Assembly: GCA_937890765.1 (NCBI GenBank)
Contig: CALADQ010000008.1
Coordinates: forward strand, 1-6,293
Direction of reading: 5' to 3'
Origin: an uncultured Candidatus Neoarthromitus sp.
Lineage (GTDB): Bacteria; Bacillota; Clostridia; Clostridiales; Clostridiaceae
Length of the DNA stretch: 6,293 nt
Below are positions 1-5,932 of this stretch, piece after piece. A program made the position numbers and the translations under genes. The stretch's first letter is position 1. Each line of letters opens with the position of its first letter. The notes beneath the pieces are model-generated. The model was not told the origin of the DNA. It saw only the letters and a list, made by a program, of their open reading frames with translations, and did not search any database.

Positions 1-1961
1 AATTCATTTTAGCAGATGAATTAGATAAAGACAAAACAGGAGATAAAAAACCTAATGGGTTACTTGGTATTTTGCCTCCAGTTTCTGGAGAAGATAAGAA
101 AGGAATTATATACGCGAAGGGTTCACCAAAAAATTTAGTTGATAAAAGCGTTGGAACTGATGATTCCGAAATTGTAAGTGGAAAAGCTCCAGAGAAATTA
201 GGAATGCAAGTAAAAGAACAAATAAAAACGCCAACAGGTACAGGAGAAAGTGAAGATAAGAAGCAACAACCATTAACAGGTGGAGATAAAACGCAATTAG
301 GTTCAAAGGACAGTACACAAGATGACGCAGGAGAAGGAACAAGTGGAAAAACTCCAGAGAAGTTAGGAATGCAAGTGAAGGAGCAAATAAAAACGCCAAT
401 AGCAGCAACAGAAAGTGAAGATAAGAAGCAACAACCATTAACAGGTGGAGATAAAACGCAATTAGGTTCAAAGGACAGTACACAAGATGACGCAGGAGAA
501 GGAACAAGTGGAAAAACTCCAGAGAAGTTAGGAATGCAAGTGAAGGAGCAAATAAAAACGCCAATAGCAGCAACAGAAAGTGAAGATAAGAAGCAACAAC
601 CATTAACAGGTGGAGATAAAACGCAATTAGGTTCAAAGGACAGTACACAAGATGACGCAGGAGAAGGTGAAGATGATAAACCTAAGATATCATATTTAAA
701 AGTTTCCTTAAGTGGTAAGAAAGGGACATCAAATGTAGAAGGAGAAGATATTAAAAAAATACCTATTTCTTCAGAAGGTAGTGGAGTTCCACAAGCTCCT
801 CCATTATCAGAACCAGGTGAAACTGGAATAAAAGTTCAACTTAAATCAGTTGTTAAAGATGATAAAGATAAATCTTTTGGTGTAACTCCGAACGAGCTTA
901 AAGAAGTTAGTTTGAAACGAACTCCAAGTAAGGATAAAGATAAACAAGAACAGCCTGGTTATGCTCCTACTGATGATGAAATTCGTGAAGCTAAAGATAA
1001 ATTAAAACCAGTTGATGGGTCGGGTTCAAATGCAGGTCAAAGTGGTTCTAAATATGATCTTGAGTTTTCGGATGCGGGAATTAAAGGCCCAAGAGGTTCA
1101 GCTAATGTTCAAAGTGATGTTGAGTTTGACGCGGATGAAATAGATAAAAATAAAAAGGGAGTTGTCGCAGCTTTAAGCAAATATTTTGAAATTAAAGCTG
1201 AAGAAGATGGTAAACCAGTAGCGTCCAATTTAAAAGGTAAAATTTCAATGAGTGTTGAAGAGGGTGCAGATGGAGGAAAATCAGTAATTTTGAAAAAATC
1301 TTTGACAAGTAATGAAGGAGATATTGGGAAGATAGAACTTTCTAGTGATTTTAAGGGCGAATTAAATAAAGCTATTTTAAATGCTAGAGAGAGACATGAA
1401 GAAGATATAAGAAATGGAGTTATTGTAACTTCTTCAAGTTCAGGTGTTTCGTCTTCAACTACAACTACAACAGCATCTGGTTCAAGTGATTTAACTAAAA
1501 CAACAACAACTAGTTCGTCACCGAGTCCAATAAAATTAAGTTCATCAGTAATAGTAGGTGAAAAAGATCAGGTTTTATTGAAACCAAAGCAAGCACCGAA
1601 GCCACAATCACAAACAGGAGATGGTGGAGAGTCAACGCAAGCATCAAAAGCATCAAGTGGAATAATTAGTGGAGCTAGTGAAGATAATAGAAAATTAGTT
1701 GGTGGTGAGTCAAGTTCTTCTGTTGTTAAGTTATCAAGTTTAAGATTAGGAAAAGATGGTAAGGTTGTAATTAGTAGTAATGAAGATGATGGATCAAAAA
1801 TCACTGTGCAACAATTTCTTCAGAAAAAGTTAGAAGAAGCAGAATCTTTAAATGACCAAGAAAGAGCTGATAAAATCAGAAAAGCTTTAGATAGATTAGG
1901 TCGTACGAATAAAGGAGAAGGCAAAGATAATTTACAAACATCTTCGGGAGCAAGAGAGTAA
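1..1961 (+). CDS. Long repeat-rich, disordered, probably exported protein (5' end outside window)
   Basis: The frame is open from the left edge (first full codon at 3) to TAA at 1959-1961, giving 652 visible residues. The TTG at 72 is an internal leucine codon, not a start. I do not recognise a family. Seen in order: a Lys/Asp-rich segment; three 55-residue tandem repeats (177-668) of the type SGKxPEKLGMQVKEQIKTP; a short APPLSEP proline site (795-815); DKSFGVTPNELK (867-902); acidic/lysine-rich sequence; a KIELSSDFK motif (1329-1355); a Ser/Thr-rich stretch (1431-1529); and a Lys/Glu helix near the end (about 1800-1900). There is no hydrophobic segment and no cysteine, as expected of an extracellular or intrinsically disordered protein. 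Any signal peptide lies outside the window. Two motifs recur in the secreted protein at 4111-4998, so the two are probably related. The real C-terminus was probably at 2143, because similar Ser-rich coding sequence continues out of frame. The coding call is confident; the function is unknown. Confidence 0.9.
   Translation, partial: FILADELDKDKTGDKKPNGLLGILPPVSGEDKKGIIYAKGSPKNLVDKSVGTDDSEIVSGKAPEKLGMQVKEQIKTPTGTGESEDKKQQPLTGGDKTQLGSKDSTQDDAGEGTSGKTPEKLGMQVKEQIKTPIAATESEDKKQQPLTGGDKTQLGSKDSTQDDAGEGTSGKTPEKLGMQVKEQIKTPIAATESEDKKQQPLTGGDKTQLGSKDSTQDDAGEGEDDKPKISYLKVSLSGKKGTSNVEGEDIKKIPISSEGSGVPQAPPLSEPGETGIKVQLKSVVKDDKDKSFGVTPNELKEVSLKRTPSKDKDKQEQPGYAPTDDEIREAKDKLKPVDGSGSNAGQSGSKYDLEFSDAGIKGPRGSANVQSDVEFDADEIDKNKKGVVAALSKYFEIKAEEDGKPVASNLKGKISMSVEEGADGGKSVILKKSLTSNEGDIGKIELSSDFKGELNKAILNARERHEEDIRNGVIVTSSSSGVSSSTTTTTASGSSDLTKTTTTSSSPSPIKLSSSVIVGEKDQVLLKPKQAPKPQSQTGDGGESTQASKASSGIISGASEDNRKLVGGESSSSVVKLSSLRLGKDGKVVISSNEDDGSKITVQQFLQKKLEEAESLNDQERADKIRKALDRLGRTNKGEGKDNLQTSSGARE
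177..668 (+). repeat. Three in-frame 165-bp tandem direct repeats
   Basis: Copies begin at 177, 342 and 507 with an exact 165-base period (55 residues), so the frame is kept. The last codons of copy 3 diverge after 668. Copies 2 and 3 are base-for-base identical up to that point. Copy 1 differs in its first half (several third-position changes, and TGTG in place of IAAT) but is identical from the ESEDKKQQP segment onward. This pattern suggests recent duplication or gene conversion. The long antisense open frame over this region is only a by-product of the repeat. Confidence 0.97.
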
Positions 1962-2143
1962 CATTGAGTACATCGAGTACATCAAAAATTGAAGTAGAAC
2001 AATCTTCAAGTGAAGAGAAAAAAGTTGTAATTACATCACAATCTTCAAGCTCAAGTGATGGAAGTGGACAACAACATCAATTACAAAGGAAATCTTCAAC
2101 AAGAGATGCAGATAATTCGAAAGATGGGTCAGCGGAACAGTAA
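1962..2143 (+). pseudogene. Out-of-frame 3' continuation of the upstream gene
   Basis: From 1961 to the TAA at 2141-2143 a different frame (the -1 frame relative to the upstream gene) is open for 60 codons. It encodes Ser/Thr/Lys/Glu/Gln-rich sequence (LSTSSTSKIEVEQSSSEEKK, then KVVITSQSSSSSDGSGQQHQ). This closely resembles the end of the upstream protein, for example KVVISSNEDDGSK. In that frame the nearest upstream stop is TAA at 1928-1930, so the frame change lies between 1931 and 1961. Removing one AG from the (AG)3 run at 1953-1958, or adding one base such as a fourth G at 1946-1948, joins the frames. A TTG at 1964 has a GGGAG 13 bases upstream, but a separate 59-residue Ser-rich gene is a weaker explanation. 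The tail may be lost in this strain, switched by slippage, or broken by a sequencing error. Confidence 0.7.
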
Positions 2144-2205
2144 TTAAAAATTTTCTGGTAAGAGAGTTGTAAAAAAAATTTTGTGTTTTGGAATTTTAAT
2201 TAAAC

Positions 2206-2239
2206 AAAAAGGATGTAGCGGTTTGCTATATCCTTTTTT
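2206..2239. terminator. Bidirectional rho-independent terminator
   Basis: GGATGTAGC (2211-2219) pairs with GCTATATCC (2225-2233), with one G-U wobble, across the loop GGTTT. The hairpin is flanked by AAAAA (2206-2210) and TTTTTT (2234-2239). The plus-strand T-run ends the long repeat gene, 63 bases after the TAA at 2143. On the minus strand, TTTTT followed by GTTT serves the convergent gene ending at 2280. Its distance from 2143, rather than 1961, fits a gene that originally ended at 2143. Confidence 0.88.
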
Positions 2240-2279
2240 CATAATATTTATGTAACAAATTAACAAATAAATAAATTAA

Positions 2280-2651
2280 TTATATAGTGAGCGTTGACTT
2301 TTTGTGCTTTTTAGAAAAATTTTCAAAATATTTAGAAAGTTTTGATTTATCACTTACTTTAATTGTATTTACAAGTATTTTACAAGAAAATGAATTGTTA
2401 GGCTTCGGTAAATTCTCAATAAACGAATTGAATTTTTCAATAATTTTTTTTACAGAATCTTCGTCAATTTCATATACAATTTCATTTTCAAATTTTATTG
2501 CAGGTAATTTATCGATTTTGTAATTTGATTTTGTGATTTCGTCATTATTCAAATTAAATTCCAAAAAATTTACGTTTGAGTTTTTAAGAAGCTTTAAAAA
2601 TTTTTGTCTTGAATCACATTCTTTATCAAGATAAATATGTATTAATGACAT
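2280..2651 (-). CDS. Small thioredoxin/glutaredoxin-fold protein with a single active-site Cys
   Basis: Length is 123 residues from ATG at 2651, chosen because AAGGAG (2665-2660) lies 8 bases upstream; the in-frame GTG at 2657 would leave only 2 bases. The first 75 residues follow the glutaredoxin/thioredoxin pattern: beta strand LIHIYLD, Cys12 in CDSR at the start of a helix, a second strand VNFLEFNL, then KLPAIKFENEIVYE with the probable cis-proline at Pro50. The second Cys of CxxC is Arg15, so it would be monothiol or non-redox. About 45 Lys/Ser-rich residues follow, with one further Cys (Cys90), and match nothing I recognise. There is no signal peptide, so it is cytoplasmic. It stands divergent from the YdcF-like gene and convergent with the long repeat gene. 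The fold assignment is inference from pattern; the CDS itself is well supported. The opposite-strand frame at 2287-2523 has no ribosome binding site and is its shadow. Confidence 0.82.
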   Translation of the reverse strand: MSLIHIYLDKECDSRQKFLKLLKNSNVNFLEFNLNNDEITKSNYKIDKLPAIKFENEIVYEIDEDSVKKIIEKFNSFIENLPKPNNSFSCKILVNTIKVSDKSKLSKYFENFSKKHKKSTLTI

Positions 2652-2669
2652 GTTCACATCTCCTTATAA

Positions 2670-2678
2670 ATTTTACCA
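2670..2678 (-). promoter_or_regulatory. Possible extended -10 promoter for the thioredoxin-fold gene
   Basis: Read on the minus strand, TGGTAAAAT is a TGn-extended -10 element (TAAAAT) just 4 bases upstream of the AAGGAG of the 2651 gene, so any leader would be very short. No -35 resembling TTGACA lies at 16-18 bases. The rest of the divergent intergenic region (2652-2767) is too AT-rich to assign a plus-strand promoter reliably. Confidence 0.3.
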
Positions 2679-2767
2679 AATTCATATACGCTTAGTTTTA
2701 AAAAATATTTAGAAAATTATTCTAATAAAATTGTAAAAATTAAAATTGTGTTTAAGAGGGGAAAATT

Positions 2768-3319
2768 ATGATAATTTTTTTATTGATTTTAATAATTGTA
2801 ATTTGTTTTATTACGTTTTTAATTTTGAAATATGAAAATTCTAAATGTGAAGAATTTTGCCAATACGTTTTAGTTTTGGGCGCAAAAATTTTAGATAAGG
2901 ACACCCCATGTAAAGTTTTAGAAGAGAGGCTTCTTATTTCTAAAAGATATTTAGACAAATTTCCAAATTCAAAAGTTATAGTAAGTGGTGGAAAAGGAGA
3001 AGATGAACCAATAGCTGAAGCTATTGTAATGAAAAATTATTTAATTAAACAAAATATTTCTGAACATAGAATCATAATTGAAGATTTATCAACAAACACA
3101 TTTGAAAATTTGCTGAATGTAAAATGTTTGTTAAGTTATGAAAATGAAATTTTAATAATAACAAGTGGTTATCATTTATTTAGAGCTAAGATGTTAGCTA
3201 AGAGAGTGGGATTTAAAAAGGTATTTTTGATGGGGAGCCATGTTTCATTTCGTTCACGAACTAAGAGTTTATTTAGGGAAATTTTTGCAATTATTAAATC
3301 TTTTTTCTTTGATTGGTAA
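2768..3319 (+). CDS. YdcF/SanA/ElyC-type DUF218 membrane-anchored protein
   Basis: Length is 183 residues; ATG at 2768 is preceded by AGAGGGG (2755-2761) with a 6-base gap. Residues 2-21 form one hydrophobic N-terminal membrane anchor. The DUF218 signature blocks follow in order: VLVLGA (34-39), the LEERL helix (51-55), VIVSGGKG with the downstream EAIVM (70-88), the EDLSTNTFEN block (105-114), ITSGYHLFRA (131-140), and a C-terminal FREIFAIIKS helix. This is the compact single-anchor form, as in SanA or short YdcF. Family members are tied to envelope biogenesis and antibiotic sensitivity (SanA, ElyC); the biochemical activity is not settled, though YdcF was reported to bind S-adenosylmethionine. 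The motif-bearing domain could face either side of the membrane. It is followed 80 bases later, in the same direction, by the DsbA-like gene, with no terminator between them, so cotranscription is likely. Confidence 0.9.
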   Translation: MIIFLLILIIVICFITFLILKYENSKCEEFCQYVLVLGAKILDKDTPCKVLEERLLISKRYLDKFPNSKVIVSGGKGEDEPIAEAIVMKNYLIKQNISEHRIIIEDLSTNTFENLLNVKCLLSYENEILIITSGYHLFRAKMLAKRVGFKKVFLMGSHVSFRSRTKSLFREIFAIIKSFFFDW

Positions 3320-3399
3320 TTTTTAATTGGTTTATTAATCTTAAAATTTAACAACACTAGTTCTAAGAAGTTTATGTTAATAATAGGAGAGTGTACTTA

Positions 3400-4017
3400 T
3401 TGTTAAATGTTAAGTTATTTTATGATTTTATTTGTCCATTTAGCTACGTTTGTAAATCCATGTTTGATAAATTATCAAAAGAATATCCGATGAATATTGA
3501 GTATTTCACAAAAGAATTGCACGTCGGTATTCCTAAAGAAGGCATTAGCACTTCTGAACTTTTACATGTTTTACCTAATTATAGTTTAATACTTCAAATG
3601 CTAAGTAATATAGGTATTAATTACGGCATAAAAATTAATGATGTTAAAGTGAAGTACAATACAAAAACAGCATTGATTCTTTCTAAGATAGCTAAAAAAT
3701 ATAACAAGGAATCAGAATATATAAATCTTATTTACAAAATGATGTTTGAAAATTTAGAAAATATAAGTGATTTTGATACGCTTCAAAAAGTGTTTGATAT
3801 GTTAGGTATGCCATTAAATTTTAGTGATGATGAAGTTAAGAAAAGTTATGTTGACTATTCAAATGATGCTTCTTATGCAATAGATGTTAATCTTACTGGT
3901 GTTCCATTTGTAATTATAGATGACAAAGTTAAAATACAAGGTTTAAGGGAAGAAAAAATATACGTGAGAAAAATTGAAGAATGTTTAAACAATTCAGTCC
4001 ATATTACCTCCATATAA
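3400..4017 (+). CDS. DsbA/FrnE-like thioredoxin-fold oxidoreductase, CPFS variant
   Basis: The TTG at 3400 is preferred because AGGAG (3385-3389) lies 10 bases upstream; a GTG at 3391 abuts that site. This gives 205 residues. FrnE/DsbA pattern: strand VKLFYDFICPFSY with the active-site motif Cys12-Pro-Phe-Ser15, a central helical insertion (about 60-150), then the C-terminal cis-proline block GVPFVIIDDKVKIQG typical of FrnE and 2-hydroxychromene-2-carboxylate isomerase relatives. Family members usually have CPWC or CPFC; here the resolving Cys is Ser, and the next Cys is residue 18. It could be a monothiol isomerase/reductase or a glutathione-S-transferase-like enzyme rather than a dithiol oxidase. 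There is no signal peptide, so it is cytoplasmic. It lies downstream of the YdcF-like gene and ends at the strong terminator at 4082. The family call is firm; the substrate is unknown. Confidence 0.88.
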   Translation: MLNVKLFYDFICPFSYVCKSMFDKLSKEYPMNIEYFTKELHVGIPKEGISTSELLHVLPNYSLILQMLSNIGINYGIKINDVKVKYNTKTALILSKIAKKYNKESEYINLIYKMMFENLENISDFDTLQKVFDMLGMPLNFSDDEVKKSYVDYSNDASYAIDVNLTGVPFVIIDDKVKIQGLREEKIYVRKIEECLNNSVHITSI

Positions 4018-4081
4018 AAGACTGATGTAAATTAAAAAAATCTTAAAAAATAATTTTTAAATACTATGAACAACAATAATT

Positions 4082-4112
4082 AAGAGATGCTCAGATGAGC
4101 ATCTCTTTTTTT
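4082..4112. terminator. Strong bidirectional rho-independent terminator between convergent genes
   Basis: AGAGATGCTC (4083-4092) and GAGCATCTCT (4097-4106) form a perfect 10-bp stem with the loop AGAT, extended by A4082-T4107. A run of seven T (4106-4112) follows on the plus strand, ending the DsbA-like gene. The minus strand has a weaker T-rich tail (TTAATTATTGTTGTT) after the same hairpin and can end the secreted-protein unit. The last T of the run, with the next two bases, is the reverse complement of the TAA at 4113-4111, so the terminator abuts that stop codon. Confidence 0.93.
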
Positions 4113-4998
4113 ATTCTATAGGCTTAAACTTAGATTTAAGTTCGTTTAAAACATTTCCAAAATTTTTATCGTTTTGATTTGCAACAGGTTTATTGTTCAA
4201 AGTTAATTGTGGAGATGATTGTGGTTTTGGTTGAGGTAATGGTGGAGCATCTGGTATTTGTGCATTTGTATTTGCTCCTGGAAGAGGCGGCGCTGGTGGA
4301 ATATTTTGTGGAGCATTCTGTAAATTGTTTTGAGGATTTACATTTTGAGTAGTACTTACAACAGGCTTAGTTCCGCTTTGACTTCCATTTCCAAAAATAC
4401 CTTGAAGTTTTTGTTTCGAATCATCACTTAAATTTAATTTTCCAACTTGATTTTGATTTTTTCGTCCAAAGTTTGGAGAAGTTCCTCCATTATTGTTTAA
4501 AATAGAATCTAATTTATTTTTAAAATCATTACCTAAATTTAGTTTTTTACCTGGAGTATTTTTACTTATGTCGGCACCATTCATTTTTAAATAATCTATT
4601 GCAAGATTCACTTTTGAATATTTATAATTAATTTGTGGTTTAACAGGTTCAGATTGAAGATTTAATTGAGAAATTTTTTTTAATACAGGTCCAACAGGTC
4701 TTCCATTTGAAGATACACCATTATTAAACGAAATTGTTTTTTGCATAACATTTCCTTTTGGAATACCAAGATTTACTTTTGGTTTATTTAAACTACCAAC
4801 ATTGAATTGTATATTTGATTTTGGTTTTGGGGGAACAACTGGCTTTATGAAGGACACAACAGGTTTAGTTGCTTTTGCTGCATTCATAGTTGACTTTATC
4901 ATTGCATTTGTTTCTGCACATTGAGCTAAAACAAATGTTAATGGAATTCCTAATAACGTAGTTTGTTTAATTATATTTTTGGCTTTGTGTTTTTTCAT
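4111..4998 (-). CDS. Secreted proline-rich protein with SH3/WW-ligand-like motifs and internal repeats
   Basis: Length is 295 residues; ATG at 4998 follows AGGGAGG (5016-5010) with an 11-base gap. Residues 1-32 are a signal peptide: basic MKKHKAKNIIK, hydrophobic LLGIPLTFVLA, probable signal peptidase I site TNA|M at 32/33. LAQC at 24-27 is not a good lipobox because Gln precedes Cys. The mature part is Asn/Lys/Pro/Gln-rich and probably disordered. Seen: PVVPPKPK (53-60, a PxxPxK class II SH3 ligand pattern); two related segments KKLNLGNDFKNKLDSIL (151-167) and GKLNLSDDSKQKLQGIF (186-202); APPLPG (236-241) and APPLPQP (251-257), both with the PPLP pattern bound by group II WW domains; and DKNFGNVLNELKSKF at the C-terminus (277-291). 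The last motif, the APPL site and the KLNL-type segment recur in the long plus-strand protein. It is second in a unit after the 5692 gene (46-base gap). No family recognised; host-directed scaffold action is inference. Confidence 0.9.
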   Translation of the reverse strand: MKKHKAKNIIKQTTLLGIPLTFVLAQCAETNAMIKSTMNAAKATKPVVSFIKPVVPPKPKSNIQFNVGSLNKPKVNLGIPKGNVMQKTISFNNGVSSNGRPVGPVLKKISQLNLQSEPVKPQINYKYSKVNLAIDYLKMNGADISKNTPGKKLNLGNDFKNKLDSILNNNGGTSPNFGRKNQNQVGKLNLSDDSKQKLQGIFGNGSQSGTKPVVSTTQNVNPQNNLQNAPQNIPPAPPLPGANTNAQIPDAPPLPQPKPQSSPQLTLNNKPVANQNDKNFGNVLNELKSKFKPIE

Positions 4999-5044
4999 AA
5001 AGATTCAAACCTCCCTGTGAATTTAAAATAAATATTCTAAATTT

Positions 5045-5692
5045 TTATCTCAAATTTTCATATACAGATTTTAAATCTGGATTTACAATTTTCCCATCCT
5101 TAATTAAAACTTTCGTATAGTCTCCTAAATTTTTAGCTCCTTTTGGAAGTGATGGAAGAGGTCTTCTCGCTAAATCTTTGCTATCAAGTTTAAAGTTTAC
5201 ATTTTCATATAACGGTTGAGGAGCTTCGTAGTTTGTAGGCGGCTTAGGAGCAGGTCCTTTATTAGGATTATACGCAGGTCTTTTAACAAGATTTTGTTTT
5301 GAACTTACAACATTTTGATATGTTCTAGTTTCAGCACCTTCAAAATTCCAATAAACTGAATTTCTTCCACTTAATGATGTTTTTCCGCCATTAAAACCTT
5401 GATACACAGAAGTTCTTGGCCCACTAAATCCATTGTATACTCCTATTTCCGGATTATTATGAGAACTAGGTTGTCTACTCACTGTTGTGTTTAAATTGCT
5501 TTTAGGTTTAATATTGACTTGATTAAGTGCAGGAATTTTAGGAGAAACACCTGGAACTTTAAATATTGGTCTTATTTTTATAGTAAAACTTCTTAACATA
5601 GCATTGGTTTTTGTCGCATTAGATAAAACAAAAATAGCAGGAATCAAAAGAACACTCCCTGTTAACAGTGGTCTTAATTTGGATTTTTTCAT
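5045..5692 (-). CDS. Secreted protein with a tyrosine-motif array and an RPLPSLP SH3-ligand-like site
   Basis: Length is 215 residues; ATG at 5692 follows GAGG (5704-5701) with an 8-base gap. Residues 1-31 are a signal peptide (MKKSKLRPLL, LLIPAIFVLS, cleavage TNA|M) nearly the same as that of the downstream gene. The mature part is Pro/Asn/Lys-rich with nine tyrosines in short-motif settings: VYNGF (86), SVYQGF (97), SVYWNF (114), TYQNV (125), AYNPN (141), NYEAP (155), LYENV (162), DYTKV (192) and SVYENL (211). Four have Asn at +2, the Grb2-type SH2 preference, and the last fits the ITIM pattern. RRPLPSLPK (176-184) matches the class I SH3 ligand RPLPxLP. Known bacterial effectors phosphorylated in host cells (CagA, Tir, Bartonella Bep proteins) carry comparable arrays, but I see no homology to them and no EPIYA. 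First gene of a minus-strand pair; the host-mimic role is inference. Confidence 0.9.
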   Translation of the reverse strand: MKKSKLRPLLTGSVLLIPAIFVLSNATKTNAMLRSFTIKIRPIFKVPGVSPKIPALNQVNIKPKSNLNTTVSRQPSSHNNPEIGVYNGFSGPRTSVYQGFNGGKTSLSGRNSVYWNFEGAETRTYQNVVSSKQNLVKRPAYNPNKGPAPKPPTNYEAPQPLYENVNFKLDSKDLARRPLPSLPKGAKNLGDYTKVLIKDGKIVNPDLKSVYENLR

Positions 5693-5727
5693 ATTTAAAA
5701 CCTCGCATATCCTTAAAATTTTAAAAC

Positions 5728-5756
5728 ATTATAAGTGGATTATCGTAAATGATAGC
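5728..5756 (-). promoter_or_regulatory. Probable promoter of the secreted-protein pair, with a small dyad in the spacer
   Basis: On the minus strand a perfect TATAAT (5733-5728) stands 24 bases upstream of the GAGG ribosome binding site of the 5692 gene. The -35 position (about 5751-5756, GCTATC) is poor, so an activator or alternative contact may be needed. The spacer holds a short dyad TATC-GTAAAT-GATA (5741-5754), a possible operator but too short to be firm. Confidence 0.4.
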
Positions 5757-5779
5757 GAAAATCTTTAATAAAAATTTTT

Positions 5780-5820
5780 AAAACAAAAAAACAAGAAAGG
5801 GGAGAAATTATATCCTCCCC
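5780..5820 (-). terminator. Rho-independent terminator of the 144-bp-repeat gene
   Basis: Read on the minus strand, GGGGAG (5820-5815), a 10-base loop and CTCCCC (5804-5799) form a 6-bp GC stem. A T-rich tail (5798-5780, including TTTTTTT) follows. It lies about 110 bases after the stop at 5933 and just upstream of the promoter candidate of the 5692 gene, so it separates the two minus-strand units. The rest of the 5821-5932 gap is AT-rich with nothing I can assign. Confidence 0.8.
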
Positions 5821-5932
5821 CGTAAATTATAAAGTCAAACAAAGCTCTTTATATTATATTTAAAGCTGAAAAAATCAAATGATGAAGTTAATAAAAATAA
5901 AAGTTATAATTCTATTTCAAAAATTTATATTA

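Noticed and set aside
72..74. TTG as start of the long gene
   Set aside because: The frame is open upstream to the window edge with matching composition, and no ribosome binding site precedes the TTG.
81..110. EPIYA-type effector motifs in the 5692 gene product
   Set aside because: No EPIYA or close variant is present; the tyrosine motifs are of the YxN and SVYxx(F/L) type, so no CagA relationship is claimed.
106..648. Antisense open frame of 180 codons over the 165-bp repeats
   Set aside because: It is the reverse complement of a hydrophilic repeat, so it is artificially Leu/Phe-rich. It has no supporting ribosome binding site, and its length comes from the repeat period being a multiple of three.
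177..668. CRISPR or other non-coding repeat array
   Set aside because: The units are contiguous, in frame and long (165 bp), with no spacers; they are coding tandem repeats. The same applies to the 144-bp array at the right end.
1964..2143. Independent small gene starting at TTG 1964
   Set aside because: GGGAG lies 13 bases upstream, but the product is a Ser-rich fragment matching the end of the preceding protein; a frameshift explains it better.
2287..2523. Plus-strand open frame opposite the thioredoxin-fold gene
   Set aside because: It has no ribosome binding site, and the opposite strand has a recognisable fold pattern and AAGGAG at the right distance.
2752..3357. Minus-strand open frames at 2752-2958 and 3172-3357
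   Set aside because: They lie over the DUF218 gene, whose conserved motifs are on the plus strand; they are shadows.
4918..4929. LAQC as a lipoprotein lipobox in the 4998 gene
   Set aside because: The residue before Cys is Gln rather than Gly/Ala/Ser, and the neighbouring gene has the same leader without Cys, favouring cleavage after TNA.
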